64,000 nt of DNA, from NCBI RefSeq assembly GCF_026626885.1, contig NZ_JAPNOA010000026.1:1-64000 (forward strand). Reading direction: 5' to 3'. The DNA is from Parathalassolituus penaei. GTDB taxonomy: Bacteria; Pseudomonadota; Gammaproteobacteria; Pseudomonadales; Oceanobacteraceae. Positions 7,452 to 18,526 of the stretch are shown one piece after another (the stretch's first letter is position 1; each line of letters begins with the position of its first letter). A program made the position numbers and the translations under genes. The notes below the pieces were generated by a model. The model saw only the letters and a program-made list of their open reading frames with translations. It searched no databases and had not been told where the DNA came from.

Positions 7452-8630
7452 ATGTCTCGTGTTCCCCAGATCAAAGTACCCGCGACCTATATTCGCGGTG
7501 GTACATCAAAAGGTGTTTTTTTCCGCCGTGCGGACCTGCCGGAAGCCTGTCAGCAGCCTGGTGAGGCGCGTGATCGTTTTCTGATGCGGGTAATTGGCAG
7601 TCCGGACCCATACGGTCAGCAGATTGACGGTATGGGTGGGGCAACCTCCAGTACCTCCAAGACTGTAATTCTCGACAAGAGTACCCAGCCGGGTCACGAC
7701 GTTGATTATCTGTTCGGTCAGGTCGCCATTAACAAGGCGTTTGTGGACTGGTCCGGTAACTGCGGCAATCTGACCGCTGCTGTCGGCGCATTTGCCATTA
7801 TGTCCGGTTTTGTGAATGCCGAGCGGATTCCGGAAAACGGCATCTGCACTGTACGCATCTGGCAGAAGAACATTAGCAAAACCATCGTTGCCCATGTACC
7901 CATCACCAACGGTGAAGTGCAAGAGACCGGCGATTTTGAACTCGACGGTGTGACCTTCCCGGCCGCGGAAGTGGTGATCGAGTTTATGGACCCGGCCGAT
8001 GGTGAAGGCTCCATGTTCCCAACCGGCAACGTTGTGGATGATCTGGAGGTGCCGGGGATCGGGACTTTCAAGGCAACCCTGATCAACTCCGGGATTCCGA
8101 CCATTTTTCTGAATGCAGCGGATATTGGTTACACCGGTACTGAGCTGCAGAAGGATTTGAACTCTGATTCCGCCGCTCTCGAACGGTTTGAAACCATGCG
8201 CGCCTGGGGTGCTGTGAAGATGGGGCTGATCAGTGATATTGCTGAGGCCGCCACCCGTCAGCACACGCCAAAAATTGCGTTTGTAGCACCGGCTACCGCT
8301 TATACAGCGTCCAGCGGCAAGGAGATTGCTGCGGCAGATATCGACGTCTGTGTGCGTGCCTTGTCGATGGGCAAACTGCACCACGCCATGATGGGGACTG
8401 CAGCGGTGGCCATTGCAACGGCGGCGGCGGTGCCGGGTACGCTGGTGAATCTGGCGGCCGGTGGTGGTGAGCGTAATGCGGTGACCTTCGGACACCCGTC
8501 CGGCAGTCTGCGCGTGGGTGCTGAAGCCGAAATCCGTTCTGGTGAGTGGACGGCTACCAAGGCCGTTATGGGCCGCAGTGCACGGGTGTTGATGGAAGGC
8601 TGGGTACGTGTGCCGGGAGACTCCTTCTGA
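7452..8630 (+). CDS. prpF: 2-methylaconitate cis-trans isomerase
   Basis: Isomerises the 2-methylaconitate made by AcnD so that the standard aconitase can continue the cycle. The protein has 392 residues with a diaminopimelate-epimerase-like fold. The N-terminal RGGTSKGVFFRRADLP and the GNCGNLTAAVGAFA stretch carry the family Lys and Cys. The ATG at 7452 follows a strong AGGAG (7441-7445), so the extra upstream frame over the heptamer repeats is not coding. It is the last gene of the operon and is followed by two hairpins. Confidence 0.94.
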   Translation: MSRVPQIKVPATYIRGGTSKGVFFRRADLPEACQQPGEARDRFLMRVIGSPDPYGQQIDGMGGATSSTSKTVILDKSTQPGHDVDYLFGQVAINKAFVDWSGNCGNLTAAVGAFAIMSGFVNAERIPENGICTVRIWQKNISKTIVAHVPITNGEVQETGDFELDGVTFPAAEVVIEFMDPADGEGSMFPTGNVVDDLEVPGIGTFKATLINSGIPTIFLNAADIGYTGTELQKDLNSDSAALERFETMRAWGAVKMGLISDIAEAATRQHTPKIAFVAPATAYTASSGKEIAAADIDVCVRALSMGKLHHAMMGTAAVAIATAAAVPGTLVNLAAGGGERNAVTFGHPSGSLRVGAEAEIRSGEWTATKAVMGRSARVLMEGWVRVPGDSF

Positions 8631-8709
8631 GTCTCCATGGGTTGATTAAATGAAAACAAGGCAGTGATACCGCAACGGGGGCGAGAGATTCCTGGTCGGT
8701 GTTGCTGTT

Positions 8710-8744
8710 AACAGTGTCTGCCATTGCTCCCGGCAGACACTGTT
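8710..8744 (+). repeat. Perfect 13-bp stem hairpin after prpF
   Basis: AACAGTGTCTGCC (8710-8722) pairs exactly with 8732-8744 across a 9-base loop. It has no T-run of its own and sits directly before the terminator at 8747. It may stabilise the 3-prime end of the prp transcript. Confidence 0.6.
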
Positions 8745-8746
8745 TG

Positions 8747-8785
8747 CGCCCCTTGGCAACCTGCTGGCCATGGGGCGTTTTTTTT
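8747..8785 (+). terminator. Rho-independent terminator of the prp operon
   Basis: CGCCCC (8747-8752) pairs with GGGGCG (8772-8777), and an inner TGGC/GCCA pairing extends the stem. Eight T residues follow (8778-8785). Confidence 0.85.
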
Positions 8786-8812
8786 GCCTGTCAGTGACGG
8801 ATTTCGGGCGGC

Positions 8813-11800
8813 TTAATGGCTGTCGGGCGCTTGTTCCGTGGTGATGCCCTGATAACGCTGGAGCAGTGACTCCATCATACGGATATCAAAACTGTCGATG
8901 GCCATGGTGAGGTTGCCTGCCAGTTGCAGCAGCTCCTGATGCTGGATCAGATTGGCCTGTTCCTGCAGTGCCTGTGCGAAATTGCGAATGTCGGTGAGGC
9001 TGTGGCTGCTGGCAGCCAGCTGATAGAGCGGTGTCAGTCGATCCTGTAACTGGGCTGGATCAACGACCGTTGCCGGTTCCGGCGCGCTGGCGGCTGGCTG
9101 GACAAGGTCTTCCGGTTTGTGAGCGGGCAGGAAGCGCACCAGCTCGCGAAACAGGTCCCGTTTTAATACTGGCTTGCGTAAATGGCCATCGAAGTGGCGG
9201 TGTTGAAGCATCTCGCGCTCATCGGACATGACTGACGCCGTCAGGGCAATAATCGGAATCTGGGGGTGGTGGTCGCGCAGATGCCGGGTCGCTTCATAAC
9301 CGTCCATAACGGGCATTCGAATATCCATCAGCACCAGATCGATGGATTCTTCTTCCACGCGTTTGAGTGCTTCTGCGCCGTTTTCGGCCGTGATGATCCG
9401 AATGCTGGTGTTGGCAAAAAAATGGCTGATCAGATCGCGGTTATTGGCGATGTCATCGACCACCAGCAGGGTGGCCGGTAAAAACAGGGCAAAGTCGTGA
9501 TATTGCTCAAACCGTTGCTGATCGTTATGGCGGGTTTCTTCCTGCATAACGGCAATATCCACGCCGGGGATAGTTACAAAAAATGTGGAGCCCTTGCCCT
9601 GTTGGCTGCTGACGCCAATGTTGCCTCCCATGATTTCGGCCAGACGGCGGGAAATCGCCAATCCAAGACCGGTGCCGCCCAGATGGCGGGTGCGGGCGGT
9701 GCTGGTCTGTTCAAAGTCATCAAATACCCGTTCCAGATCCTCGGGGGCAATACCAATACCTGTGTCGGTGACGCGGATTTCGATATCCACCTTGCTCAGG
9801 TGGTCATACACCGCTAGCGCATGGGTTTCGATCTGGATACAGCCCTTGTCGGTGAATTTCACCGCATTACCGACCAGATTGATCAGAATCTGACGCAGGC
9901 GAGCGTCATCCAGCAGCAGTGAGGGCGGTACGTTGGCATCACTGCGAATCAACAGATCAATGCCTTTGCTGGTGGCGCTGAGGGTAAAAAACTGGGCGAT
10001 GTCTTCAATGATGCTATGCAGGCTGACGGGTTTCAGGTGTAACTCCATCTTGCCGGATTCGATTTTGGACAGGTCGAGAATATCGTTGATCAGCTGCAGC
10101 AGCGATACGCCAGCATTGCGAATGGTACGCACGTAAGACTGCAGGCGTGGCTGGTCGAGTTGTTCGCTCAGTAGTTCGGTAAAACCGATGATGGCATTCA
10201 TCGGTGTTCGGATTTCGTGGCTCATGTTGGCCAGGAACTCTGATTTGGCACGATTGGCAATTTCGGCCCGATCACGCGCCTGGGATAGCTCGGTATTCAG
10301 GCGACGTTGTTCTGATATGTCGCGCAGCACCACATATACCGCGTCGGCGCCTTCAAAACGAATGGGAGTGAAGCTGGTGTCGATCCAGAACTGACGGCCG
10401 TCCTGACGTCGCACCAGCAGCTGGTGTTGTTGGCGTTCTCCAGCCATGGCCTGTTGCATGGCAGATTCCAGTTGCTGACGCTGGTCACTTCGTCCGTGCT
10501 GTGCTGGAGCCAATGAGTCGGCCATGCAGTAGTTCTGTTCATTGCCTGCCGGTATTCCAAGGTAATAACGGGCGGCTGGATTAAACCGGATACAGTGGCC
10601 ATTCTGGTAGATCAGGTTACCTTCGGTAGCTTCCTGAAACAGGGTTTTGAAGTTGTCCCGCTCGTTTTCGAGAGCCTGTTCAATCTGTTTGCGGCGGTCG
10701 ATCTCGCGTCGCAGGCGGCGGTTCCAGTAGAGGCTAATGAGGACGTACAGGATAAACAGCCCCAGCAGTTTCAGCAGGGTGGCGTAGTCAGTTTGGCTGG
10801 CGAACTGCACGCTGCTCCAGCGATCCAGAATTGCCAGGTGTTCACGGTTGTCCATGTCGGACATCAGTGCTGCCATGGCGGCTGCCAGTGGTTTAAGATC
10901 GCTGCGCACCATCAGGCTGATGTTGACCTGAAAATATGTGGTACCAACAATCTTGAGGGTTCCATACCGCCCCTGACGCAGCAGGTAGTTGGCATTGGCC
11001 AGTGGCAGTAGCACGGCATCAAGGCGGCCATCAATAACGCCATCGAGCCCTTTCTGGGAGTTGTTTACCCGTATCAGGGGCTGGTTTCTCAGGGCGCGTT
11101 GTATGGCTCCTGCGTAACTGGCGTCTTCAGGCAAGGCGATCCGATGCCCATTCAGCGAGTTCAGCTGGGATATGTACTCCTGCTCGGAGCGCATTACGAT
11201 CACGACCGGGCTGGAGTGAATCCGATACACCTCCTGGTAACCGGATGGCAACGTTGGGGTGTCCGGATCGCCGATCAGGACATCGGGTCGGTCAATGTCG
11301 CTGAGTGTGAGCCGAATCCCGAGGCGTTCATTCATGATTTTCAGATAGTCCGACATCATGCCGGTGATAATGCCGCTTTCCTGGCTGACCAGCGGCGGCA
11401 GATTGCTGACCACCCGAGCGCTGATATCCGGGTGTTGCTCCAGCCATTGGCGTTGATGTTCCGCTAACAACGGTTCCTGTTTATCTCCGCTGGTGGCGGG
11501 CACCCACTGGTTGATCAGGGCATCCACTTCATTGGCACTTATGTGCTGTAAGGTTTTGTCGATGGCGCTGGCCAGCAATGGATATTCCGGGCTGGTGGCC
11601 ATGTAAAAATCCACCGGCCCCCAGGGTAACAAGGGTTTGATGTTCACGATGCCTTGTTGGCCGAGTTTGTAGTGCAGTACCGCGTAGAAGTCGATGAGCA
11701 GATCGGCCCTATGCTCCATCACTGCCTGAATGGCATCGTCTAGTGATGGTACGTTCAGAATCCGCAGGTTGGGATAACGCCTTTTCAACTCTGCATCAAT

Positions 11801-12253
11801 GGCGTAGCTACTGGGGATGGCGATGGTTTGTTGTAGCAGGTATTCCTGGCTGGCGCCGACCAGGTCGCTATGCCCAAAGAAATACTCCTGCATGCGGGTA
11901 TAGGGGCGGGTGAATATCAGGTTTTGGGCACGTTGTTCAGAATAGGCAAGTCCTGGCAGTAGGTGAATATCACCACGGTGAGCGCGATTTAACAGGTTTT
12001 TCCAGTCATCGATCACGTATTCGGGCGCGATGCCTAACTCGTCAAACACGCGTTGTGCCAGTTGTTGGGAAATGCCATTGGGTTTGCCATAGGTGTCGAC
12101 AAAATCGAAAGGTTCCCAGTCGCGTTCGACCGCCACCCGTATTACAGGGTGCTGGCGAATCCAGTTCTGTTCTTCTTCGGTGAGTTTGGGGGCCGCATGG
12201 CTGGTGGTCGGCAGGGTAATCAGTAAAACCAGCAAAAACAGCAGTGAGTTCAT
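8813..12253 (-). CDS. BvgS/EvgS-like hybrid sensor histidine kinase with two periplasmic binding domains
   Basis: A 1146-residue inner-membrane sensor. It has a signal peptide (1-20), two tandem SBP_bac_3 periplasmic domains (about 30-250 and 265-480), one transmembrane helix (about 491-509), a PAS domain (about 530-650), and HisKA with the phospho-His at 679 ([16 protein letters not shown]). The ATPase follows (N box [34 protein letters not shown]), then a receiver domain with Asp977 ([16 protein letters not shown]) and Lys1027. The last 85 residues are helical and could be a divergent HPt, but I see no clear HPt histidine motif. It lies 18 bp after the HD-GYP regulator, its likely phosphorelay partner. 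The ligand is unknown. Confidence 0.92.
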   Translation of the reverse strand: MNSLLFLLVLLITLPTTSHAAPKLTEEEQNWIRQHPVIRVAVERDWEPFDFVDTYGKPNGISQQLAQRVFDELGIAPEYVIDDWKNLLNRAHRGDIHLLPGLAYSEQRAQNLIFTRPYTRMQEYFFGHSDLVGASQEYLLQQTIAIPSSYAIDAELKRRYPNLRILNVPSLDDAIQAVMEHRADLLIDFYAVLHYKLGQQGIVNIKPLLPWGPVDFYMATSPEYPLLASAIDKTLQHISANEVDALINQWVPATSGDKQEPLLAEHQRQWLEQHPDISARVVSNLPPLVSQESGIITGMMSDYLKIMNERLGIRLTLSDIDRPDVLIGDPDTPTLPSGYQEVYRIHSSPVVIVMRSEQEYISQLNSLNGHRIALPEDASYAGAIQRALRNQPLIRVNNSQKGLDGVIDGRLDAVLLPLANANYLLRQGRYGTLKIVGTTYFQVNISLMVRSDLKPLAAAMAALMSDMDNREHLAILDRWSSVQFASQTDYATLLKLLGLFILYVLISLYWNRRLRREIDRRKQIEQALENERDNFKTLFQEATEGNLIYQNGHCIRFNPAARYYLGIPAGNEQNYCMADSLAPAQHGRSDQRQQLESAMQQAMAGERQQHQLLVRRQDGRQFWIDTSFTPIRFEGADAVYVVLRDISEQRRLNTELSQARDRAEIANRAKSEFLANMSHEIRTPMNAIIGFTELLSEQLDQPRLQSYVRTIRNAGVSLLQLINDILDLSKIESGKMELHLKPVSLHSIIEDIAQFFTLSATSKGIDLLIRSDANVPPSLLLDDARLRQILINLVGNAVKFTDKGCIQIETHALAVYDHLSKVDIEIRVTDTGIGIAPEDLERVFDDFEQTSTARTRHLGGTGLGLAISRRLAEIMGGNIGVSSQQGKGSTFFVTIPGVDIAVMQEETRHNDQQRFEQYHDFALFLPATLLVVDDIANNRDLISHFFANTSIRIITAENGAEALKRVEEESIDLVLMDIRMPVMDGYEATRHLRDHHPQIPIIALTASVMSDEREMLQHRHFDGHLRKPVLKRDLFRELVRFLPAHKPEDLVQPAASAPEPATVVDPAQLQDRLTPLYQLAASSHSLTDIRNFAQALQEQANLIQHQELLQLAGNLTMAIDSFDIRMMESLLQRYQGITTEQAPDSH

Positions 12254-12271
12254 TGATTACCCTGAGTGGCG

Positions 12272-13345
12272 TTATTCGGCAGCGATATGAATGAACTGCT
12301 CAAGGTTGTTGCGGAAAAGCTCCACCAGATAAGGGTCAAAGTGGGTGCCACTGTTGTCGACAATGAACTTCACCGCATTGTCAATACCCCAAGCTTCCTT
12401 GTATACCCGCTTGTGGGTCAGGGCATCAAAGACATCGGCCAGGGCCACAATGCGTCCGTAGATATGAATGTCGTGGCCTTTAAGTCCTGCCGGGTAGCCA
12501 GAGCCATCCCATTTTTCGTGGTGCTGCAGGGCAATGATGTCGGCTGCTCGCATGATGCGACGCTGGGCATTTTTCAGGAATTGATGTGCCTTGGTGGTGT
12601 GGCTGCGCATGATCTCCATTTCTTCGTCGGTCAGGCGTCCGGGTTTGTGCAGTATGTGCTCCGGGATAAATACCTTGCCAATGTCGTGCATAGGGGCTGC
12701 ATGAAAAATAACCGTTTCGTCTTCGTCGGTCAGGCTTTCGTGCAAATGTGCCAGCAGGCGGGAATGTTCAGCAACCCGCTTGATGTGTTTGCCGGTTTCG
12801 TCGGATGTGAACTCCATTAACTCCGTCAGGATATGGATCATCTCCATTTGGGTTTGCTCAAGCTCGCTGAGCAGGCGTTTTTCAGCCAATTCGGCGCGAG
12901 TCTGCAGCGACATGTTCTTCTGTTTCAATAGCAAGCGTGAGGCATGCAGCTCCAGATGGGTGCGGGTACGGGCTAGTAATTCGGCAGCGTGAAAAGGTTT
13001 GACGATGTAATCAACGGCTCCCAGCTGAAAACCTTTGGAGATGGAGTCGATGTCTGCGCGTGCGGTGAGAAAAATAATCGGGGTATCGCGGTTGATGGAG
13101 TTCTTGCGGATTTGCTCGCAGACGTTAAAGCCACTGATGTCAGGCATCATGACGTCGAGCAAAATCAGATCGTAATAGGTGGACTTCAGCAGGTTCAGGG
13201 CATTCTGCCCAGTCATGGCATATGACAGGTCGTAGTTATCTTCGCGGAGGATATTCATGGCCACCTGAATGTTGTCAGCGACATCATCAACCACAAGAAC
13301 TCTGAAATTCTGTTCCACATGCACTTCCGCTAGTTTGTTGTTCAT
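12272..13345 (-). CDS. HD-GYP response regulator (cyclic-di-GMP phosphodiesterase)
   Basis: A 357-residue two-domain regulator. The receiver domain has VLVVDD (16-21), phospho-acceptor Asp64 (LILLDVMMPDISG) and Lys117. A helical linker (about 125-175) leads to an HD-GYP domain that looks catalytically complete: HD at 220-221 in MHDIGKVFIPEH, then HHEKWDGSGYP (275-285). It should hydrolyse cyclic-di-GMP when phosphorylated. I used the ATG at 13345; a TTG frame extends to 13378. Neither start has a strong ribosome site. It is the first gene of the operon with the hybrid kinase, linking a periplasmic signal to second-messenger breakdown. Confidence 0.9.
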   Translation of the reverse strand: MNNKLAEVHVEQNFRVLVVDDVADNIQVAMNILREDNYDLSYAMTGQNALNLLKSTYYDLILLDVMMPDISGFNVCEQIRKNSINRDTPIIFLTARADIDSISKGFQLGAVDYIVKPFHAAELLARTRTHLELHASRLLLKQKNMSLQTRAELAEKRLLSELEQTQMEMIHILTELMEFTSDETGKHIKRVAEHSRLLAHLHESLTDEDETVIFHAAPMHDIGKVFIPEHILHKPGRLTDEEMEIMRSHTTKAHQFLKNAQRRIMRAADIIALQHHEKWDGSGYPAGLKGHDIHIYGRIVALADVFDALTHKRVYKEAWGIDNAVKFIVDNSGTHFDPYLVELFRNNLEQFIHIAAE

Positions 13346-13570
13346 TTGTAACGCTAGCACGTTGCTGAGCGGCTGCAAATTATCGGAAAGCCATATTGGA
13401 GGATCATCTGATTTGCGGCAGGTTGTTGATTTCTATGTCAGCGGTTTGGCCTGAATTGCGGTGTATGGCTGGGGTGTGAGGTGCCGGGTTTTGACGTCAC
13501 GCGTGATGAGGTGCTGGCAGGACAGGGGCGCATCACCATGGTATGTGATGGTAGTTGAGCTTACGGCAAT

Positions 13571-13598
13571 AAAAAAGCCGGCTTGCGCCGGCTTTTTT
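13571..13598. terminator. Bidirectional terminator after rne
   Basis: AAAAAAGCCGGC and GCCGGCTTTTTT flank a TTGC loop. It lies 14 bp beyond the rne stop on the minus strand and works in either direction. Confidence 0.9.
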
Positions 13599-13611
13599 GA
13601 CAGGTTAACGA

Positions 13612-16600
13612 TCAGACCTGTGCAGGTTTGTCGGTCTCCGACTTCTGCTCAGTTGGTTCTGTTTCGTTTGCCTGGATAGCAACTTCTGCATGAACAACTG
13701 CTGGTGCAGGTTCAGCGGCCGGAGCTTCTGAAGCGGCGGCTACAGGAGTTTCTACTGCTGGAGCTTCCGCGGCAGGTGCCCGGGTTGCCACGGCAGGAGC
13801 TTCGCTGGCTGCTGGTGCTTCAACAACGGCTGCTGGGGCTTCTGCAACAACTACCGGGGCTTCTGCAATAACCACTGTGGCAGCAGGTGCTTCAACCGCT
13901 TGTGCTGCTTCAGGTGCAGTCTGTTCGTCAAACTGGACGTCGTCTTCACCACGCTGGTTACGAGGATCGTTCGGCGCGCGGCCACCGGCACGGCGACGGT
14001 TACGACGACGACCTGCATCGTTGTCAGCGGAGTCATCCGACGATTCAGCCTTGGTCACTTTTTCGACGGCAGGGGCTGGTTCGTTTGCAACAGCTTCAGC
14101 AACCGGTTGTGCTACTGGAGTGTCAGCAGCCGGTGCAACCTCGGCAACATCAACAGATGCTGGTTTGGCTTCCTGCACTGCTGCTTTTTCAGAGCGCACT
14201 GGAGCTTCGACGTTGGCTGCTGGTGCATCTTCCTGAGCGGAGATGTTTGCAGACGCTTCCTGTTTGACAGGTGCCTCGGCTGCAGCAGCAGAGCTGTCGA
14301 CGGAGGAGGCAACGTCTGCGGTAGCAACAGCTTCACCGGCTACCGGAGTAGTGGACTCTTCTGAAGCGTTATCACCGGTTTCGCTACTGCTGTCATCGCC
14401 ACGACGGTCTTCGTTGCGGCTGCGACGACGACGACGGGAGCGACGGGTACTCTTTTCACCATCCAGACCTTCTTCACCGGCCACTTCGCTGATGCCAGCA
14501 ACAACGGCCTGTTCAGTATCGGCAGAACCTTCAGCGTTTACAGCAGCTGGTGCGGCAGCCTGGTCTTCTTCAGCACCTGGTTTTGGTGCTTCGCGACGGA
14601 ACTCGCTGCTGCCACGGCTGCGGTCACGGCGCGGGCGACGCTCCTGACGGTTGTTGCTGGTGGTTTCAACGGCTTCAGTTTCAGTCGCTTCTGTAGCTTC
14701 AACTTCTGCTACTTCAGCTTCTGTTGCTTCAGCGGACAGGCTGGTTACATCGGCTTCGGTAACGGCAGCTTCATCGCGTTCCTTGCGGTTGCGATTACGG
14801 TTGCGGTTACGTTCGCGATTGCGACCGCTACGGCCTTCGCTGACAGCTTCTTCACCATCACGGGTTTCGCGTGGTTCGCGATTTTCACGTGGTTCACGTT
14901 CTTCGCGTGGCTCGCGCTGTTCGCGGCCCTCACGTGGTTCGCGGTTGGCGCGTGGCTCACGAGCTTCGCGTTCACGGGCTTCACGTGGCTCGCGGTTTTC
15001 GCGCGGTTCGCGGTTTTCGCGCGGTTCGCGGCCTTCACGAGGCTCACGGCCTTCGCGTGGTTCACGTTCTTCACGTGGCTCGCGCTGCTGACGGTTCTGT
15101 TCGCGTTGTTCGCGACGGGAGTTGCGTTCTTCGTTGCGGCGTTCGCGACGACGGCCGCCTTCGCTGCGACTGTTTTCGCTACGGCTGCCTTCAGTGCTGG
15201 TGCTGCTGGCAGTTGTTGATACTTCGATGCGGCTGGAAGGTGCAGGGCGCTCAACTGGTTTGGCTGGTTTCTCGCCACCACCAAACAGGCCGGACAGGAA
15301 AGAAGAAATCTTTTCCAGTACGCCCGGATTGGCTGGCGCCGGAGCTGGAGCAGCGACTGGCGCAGCGGTTTCGGCCTTGGCCTGGGTCGGAACCACACGC
15401 ACAGCAGCTTGCTGGCTTGGGGTATGGTCACGAACGGTCAGGTCAACACCATAGTCTGGCTGTTCTTCGTCGAAACGATGTTCATAGGATACTTCACCAA
15501 TCAGGCTGTCATCTGGACGCAGACGCAGTACTTCAAAGTGTGGTGTTTCCATGTTCGGGTTTGGCAGAACGATAACGCGAACGCCGTGACGGGTTTCGAT
15601 GCCGTCGATCAGCTTGCGTTTTTCGTTCAGCAGGAAGCTGGCAATGGCAACCGGAACAATGGCGCGTACCTGTCCGGTGTTGTCTTTGGCGGCTTCATCT
15701 TCGATCAGGCGCAGGATGGACAGGCCAGTGGACTGGTTGTCACGAACAACGCCGGTGCCGCTGCAACGTGGGCATACGTGGCCGCTGGTTTCTTCCAGAG
15801 ACGGGCGCAGACGCTGACGGGACATTTCCATCAAACCAAAGCGGGAAATACGGCCGACCTGTACGCGGGCGCGGTCCATTTCCAGAGCTTTCTTCAGGCG
15901 GTTTTCCACTTCGCGCTGGTGCTTGGCAGATAGCATGTCGATGAAGTCGATGACCACCAGGCCGCCCATGTCGCGCAGGCGCAGCTGACGGGCAATTTCG
16001 TCGGCCGCTTCAAGGTTGGTATTGAAAGCGGTGTCTTCAATATCCGAGCCTTTGGTGGCACGCGAGGAGTTGATGTCGATCGACACCAAGGCCTCCGTCG
16101 GATCGATCACAATGGAACCGCCGGATGGCAGTTTCACTTCGCGCTGGAAGGCGCTTTCAATCTGGGTTTCGATCTGGAAGCGGTTAAACAGTGGTACGTT
16201 ATCGGTGTAACGCTTGAACTTGTTCTGGAACTGCGGCATGACCTGCTGAACAAAGGCAAGTGCCTGATCGTAGGCTTCGTCGCTGTCGATCAGTACTTCA
16301 CCAACATCCTGACGCAGGTAATCACGCACGGCGCGAATGATCACGTTACTTTCTTGCAGCAGCAGGGCAGGAGCCTTGACTTCGTTATAGGCACGCTGAA
16401 TGGCGTCCCACAGCTGAACCAGGTAGTCGAGGTCAGATTGCAGCTCTTCGCCAGAACGGCCAATACCGGCAGTGCGGACGATGACGCCCATTTTGTCCGG
16501 AACGGTGACGTCCTTCATGGCTTCGCGCAGTTCGGTGCGTTCATCACCTTCGATGCGACGTGAAATGCCGCCCGCACGAGGGTTGTTTGGCATCAATACC

Positions 16601-16977
16601 AGATAACGACCGGCCAGGCTCACTTGGGTAGTCAGGGCGGCACCCTTGTTGCCACGCTCTTCCTTGTCGACCTGCACAATCACTTCCTGACCTTCTTTCA
16701 GAACGTCACGGATATTGATGCGGCCTGGACCTGGATCGCGCGCAAAGTATTCGCGGGAGATTTCTTTCAGCGGCAGGAAACCATGACGTTCGGCACCGAA
16801 GTCAACGAAAGCGGCTTCAAGGCTAGGCTCGATACGTGTGATCTTGCCTTTGTAGACGTTGGATTTTTTCTGCTCGCGAGAGCCTGATTCAATGTCGAGA
16901 TCGTAGAGTTTTTGCCCGTCTACCAGGGCTACGCGCAACTCTTCAGGTTGAGTTGCGTTAATCAGCATTCTTTTCAT
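13612..16977 (-). CDS. rne: Ribonuclease E
   Basis: The essential endoribonuclease that scaffolds the RNA degradosome at the membrane. The 1121 residues hold a conserved catalytic half (1-510): S1 domain (about 38-120), DNase I-like site with Asp301 (VSIDINSSR) and Asp344 (VVIDFIDM), and the Zn-link CPRC (402-405). The C-terminal half is unstructured: Arg-rich RERRNEER blocks, then about 110 residues of [11 protein letters not shown] repeats (about 630-740), further Arg patches ([21 protein letters not shown]) and an Ala/Pro/Glu/Val-rich tail. These would bind RNA and partner proteins. A long upstream leader, as in E. coli, would allow autoregulation. Confidence 0.96.
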   Translation of the reverse strand: MKRMLINATQPEELRVALVDGQKLYDLDIESGSREQKKSNVYKGKITRIEPSLEAAFVDFGAERHGFLPLKEISREYFARDPGPGRINIRDVLKEGQEVIVQVDKEERGNKGAALTTQVSLAGRYLVLMPNNPRAGGISRRIEGDERTELREAMKDVTVPDKMGVIVRTAGIGRSGEELQSDLDYLVQLWDAIQRAYNEVKAPALLLQESNVIIRAVRDYLRQDVGEVLIDSDEAYDQALAFVQQVMPQFQNKFKRYTDNVPLFNRFQIETQIESAFQREVKLPSGGSIVIDPTEALVSIDINSSRATKGSDIEDTAFNTNLEAADEIARQLRLRDMGGLVVIDFIDMLSAKHQREVENRLKKALEMDRARVQVGRISRFGLMEMSRQRLRPSLEETSGHVCPRCSGTGVVRDNQSTGLSILRLIEDEAAKDNTGQVRAIVPVAIASFLLNEKRKLIDGIETRHGVRVIVLPNPNMETPHFEVLRLRPDDSLIGEVSYEHRFDEEQPDYGVDLTVRDHTPSQQAAVRVVPTQAKAETAAPVAAPAPAPANPGVLEKISSFLSGLFGGGEKPAKPVERPAPSSRIEVSTTASSTSTEGSRSENSRSEGGRRRERRNEERNSRREQREQNRQQREPREEREPREGREPREGREPRENREPRENREPREAREREAREPRANREPREGREQREPREEREPRENREPRETRDGEEAVSEGRSGRNRERNRNRNRNRKERDEAAVTEADVTSLSAEATEAEVAEVEATEATETEAVETTSNNRQERRPRRDRSRGSSEFRREAPKPGAEEDQAAAPAAVNAEGSADTEQAVVAGISEVAGEEGLDGEKSTRRSRRRRRSRNEDRRGDDSSSETGDNASEESTTPVAGEAVATADVASSVDSSAAAAEAPVKQEASANISAQEDAPAANVEAPVRSEKAAVQEAKPASVDVAEVAPAADTPVAQPVAEAVANEPAPAVEKVTKAESSDDSADNDAGRRRNRRRAGGRAPNDPRNQRGEDDVQFDEQTAPEAAQAVEAPAATVVIAEAPVVVAEAPAAVVEAPAASEAPAVATRAPAAEAPAVETPVAAASEAPAAEPAPAVVHAEVAIQANETEPTEQKSETDKPAQV
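14870..15080. repeat. Repeats encoding the RNase E Arg/Glu tract
   Basis: In-frame tandem repeats with a basic unit of about 12 bases (codons for REPR, REGR, RENR and similar), read on the minus strand. Unit number is probably variable between strains because slippage in steps of three keeps the frame. Confidence 0.75.
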
Positions 16978-17557
16978 TCAGTGCGTCATGCTCTTGGGGC
17001 AGCATACGCCGGTGGCAATCCCAACCTGGGTTGGTCAGTACCAAAATATTTATGGGTGTTTTGCCGCAGTCCGCGACTCTCCGGGATCGGAGTGTGTCTG
17101 GCTGGAGCATTGGTGCAGTTTTATCCGGAACACCGACACTCTGGGGTCTGTTTGTCTTTGCGCTCGTCGGCAGTGTTGTTACACACGGCGGCTTCTGGGC
17201 CGCTAGCCGGTATCGCAAACCTGACAGGCGAATTGTGCATGCTCTGTCTGGGGCAAACAGGTGCCCTGTCCATAATTTGATAATGCGAGATTGCCAGCCG
17301 TGTATTTGCCAGGTTTATCTCACGGGCGGCGTCACGCCAGCCTTGTTTAAATTCGTCGAAGAGTTTTGATGCAGCCTCTTCTTCTTTTATACTCTGCCGC
17401 TTTTCACAGTTCTGCTGGCTGGCGTCAGATTCCTGCAAACATGATGGTTGTTATGTCTCAGGAATTTGGAATATAGCAACAAAGCATGAAGGCAGCAAAG
17501 GTTAGCACTGTGAACACTCCTTTTTCTTGAACTGGGACAGGTTGATCCTTCTTATAT
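16978..17557. promoter_or_regulatory. Divergent rne/rluC control region
   Basis: 580 bp without a supported gene between two divergently read genes. On the minus strand a TATAAA box at 17386-17391 has only a weak -35. If it is used, it gives rne a leader of roughly 400 bases, similar to the long E. coli rne leader through which RNase E regulates its own mRNA. A 105-codon minus frame (17121-17438) begins with TTG, lacks a ribosome site and is rejected. Confidence 0.45.
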
Positions 17558-18526
17558 ATGGCGAATCCCGAAATCGATACTGCCAAGGTGACCTTTGTAG
17601 AGGTTACTGCAGACAACGATGGTCAGCGACTCGACAACTTTCTGTTGTCGGTGCTGAAGAAAGTCCCGAAAACGCTGGTGTACCGCATCATTCGTAAGGG
17701 TGAAGTGAGGGTGAACAAGGGGCGTGCCAAAGCCGATACTCGTGTTCACGATGGTGATGTGGTGCGTATTCCGCCGCTGCGTCTGGCGCCTGAACAGGCT
17801 GCAGCGCAAGCTTCTGATGACTTGCTGGGCTTGCTTGCGCGCTCCATTGTGTATGAAGACGATGCACTGTTGGCCATCAATAAGCCGCATGGTCTGGCAG
17901 TGCATGGTGGTTCCGGTGTCAGTCTTGGTCTGATCGAGGCGTTGCGCCAGATGTATCCTGATCACTCTTTCCTTGAGCTGGTTCATCGACTGGATCGCGA
18001 TACCTCCGGCATTATTCTGGTTGCCAAAAAGCGCTCAGCGCTGGTTGGCTTGCAGAAAATGCTGGTGAACAAGAGCGGTATCCGCAAGCGTTACCTGGCG
18101 TTGTTGCACGGGCGTTGGCCAGCCTCTATCAATGAGGTAAAAGCGCCGCTGAAAAAATTCGAACGTCAGTCCGGTGAGCGCATCATGCTGGTTGATGATG
18201 AAGGTAAGGCTTCTCACACCCGTTTTCGTTTGCTCTCTGCCGGTTCTCATTATTCGCTGGTTGAAGCGGAGCCGGTTACCGGGCGTACACACCAGATTCG
18301 AGTGCACAGTCAGTTTCAGGGCTATGCCATTGCCGGTGATGACAAGTATCGCGACAAGACCCAGACCCAGATCGACCAGGTTCACGGTGTAAAGCGTTTG
18401 TGTCTGCATGCGTTGCAGTTAGAGTTCCCGCATCCGATTACAGGCAAGGCCATGTGCCTGCGAGCGGAGCCGGGTGATGAATTGGCGCAGTTATTTCAAC
18501 AGGAAGGATGTTCCTATGAGCTATGA
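17558..18526 (+). CDS. rluC: 23S rRNA pseudouridine synthase (positions 955/2504/2580)
   Basis: A 322-residue RluA-family enzyme with an N-terminal S4 RNA-binding domain (about 20-75). The catalytic motif HRLDRDTSGIILVAKK has its Asp at 146, and GRTHQIRVH completes the fold. The position divergent from rne is the classic rluC location, which separates it from RluA and RluD paralogues. It opens the run that continues into the HAD phosphatase, whose start lies inside the last codons of rluC. Confidence 0.94.
   Translation: MANPEIDTAKVTFVEVTADNDGQRLDNFLLSVLKKVPKTLVYRIIRKGEVRVNKGRAKADTRVHDGDVVRIPPLRLAPEQAAAQASDDLLGLLARSIVYEDDALLAINKPHGLAVHGGSGVSLGLIEALRQMYPDHSFLELVHRLDRDTSGIILVAKKRSALVGLQKMLVNKSGIRKRYLALLHGRWPASINEVKAPLKKFERQSGERIMLVDDEGKASHTRFRLLSAGSHYSLVEAEPVTGRTHQIRVHSQFQGYAIAGDDKYRDKTQTQIDQVHGVKRLCLHALQLEFPHPITGKAMCLRAEPGDELAQLFQQEGCSYEL

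Noticed and set aside
17121-17438. A 105-codon minus frame upstream of rne
   Set aside because: TTG start without a ribosome site; it overlaps the region expected to be the rne leader.
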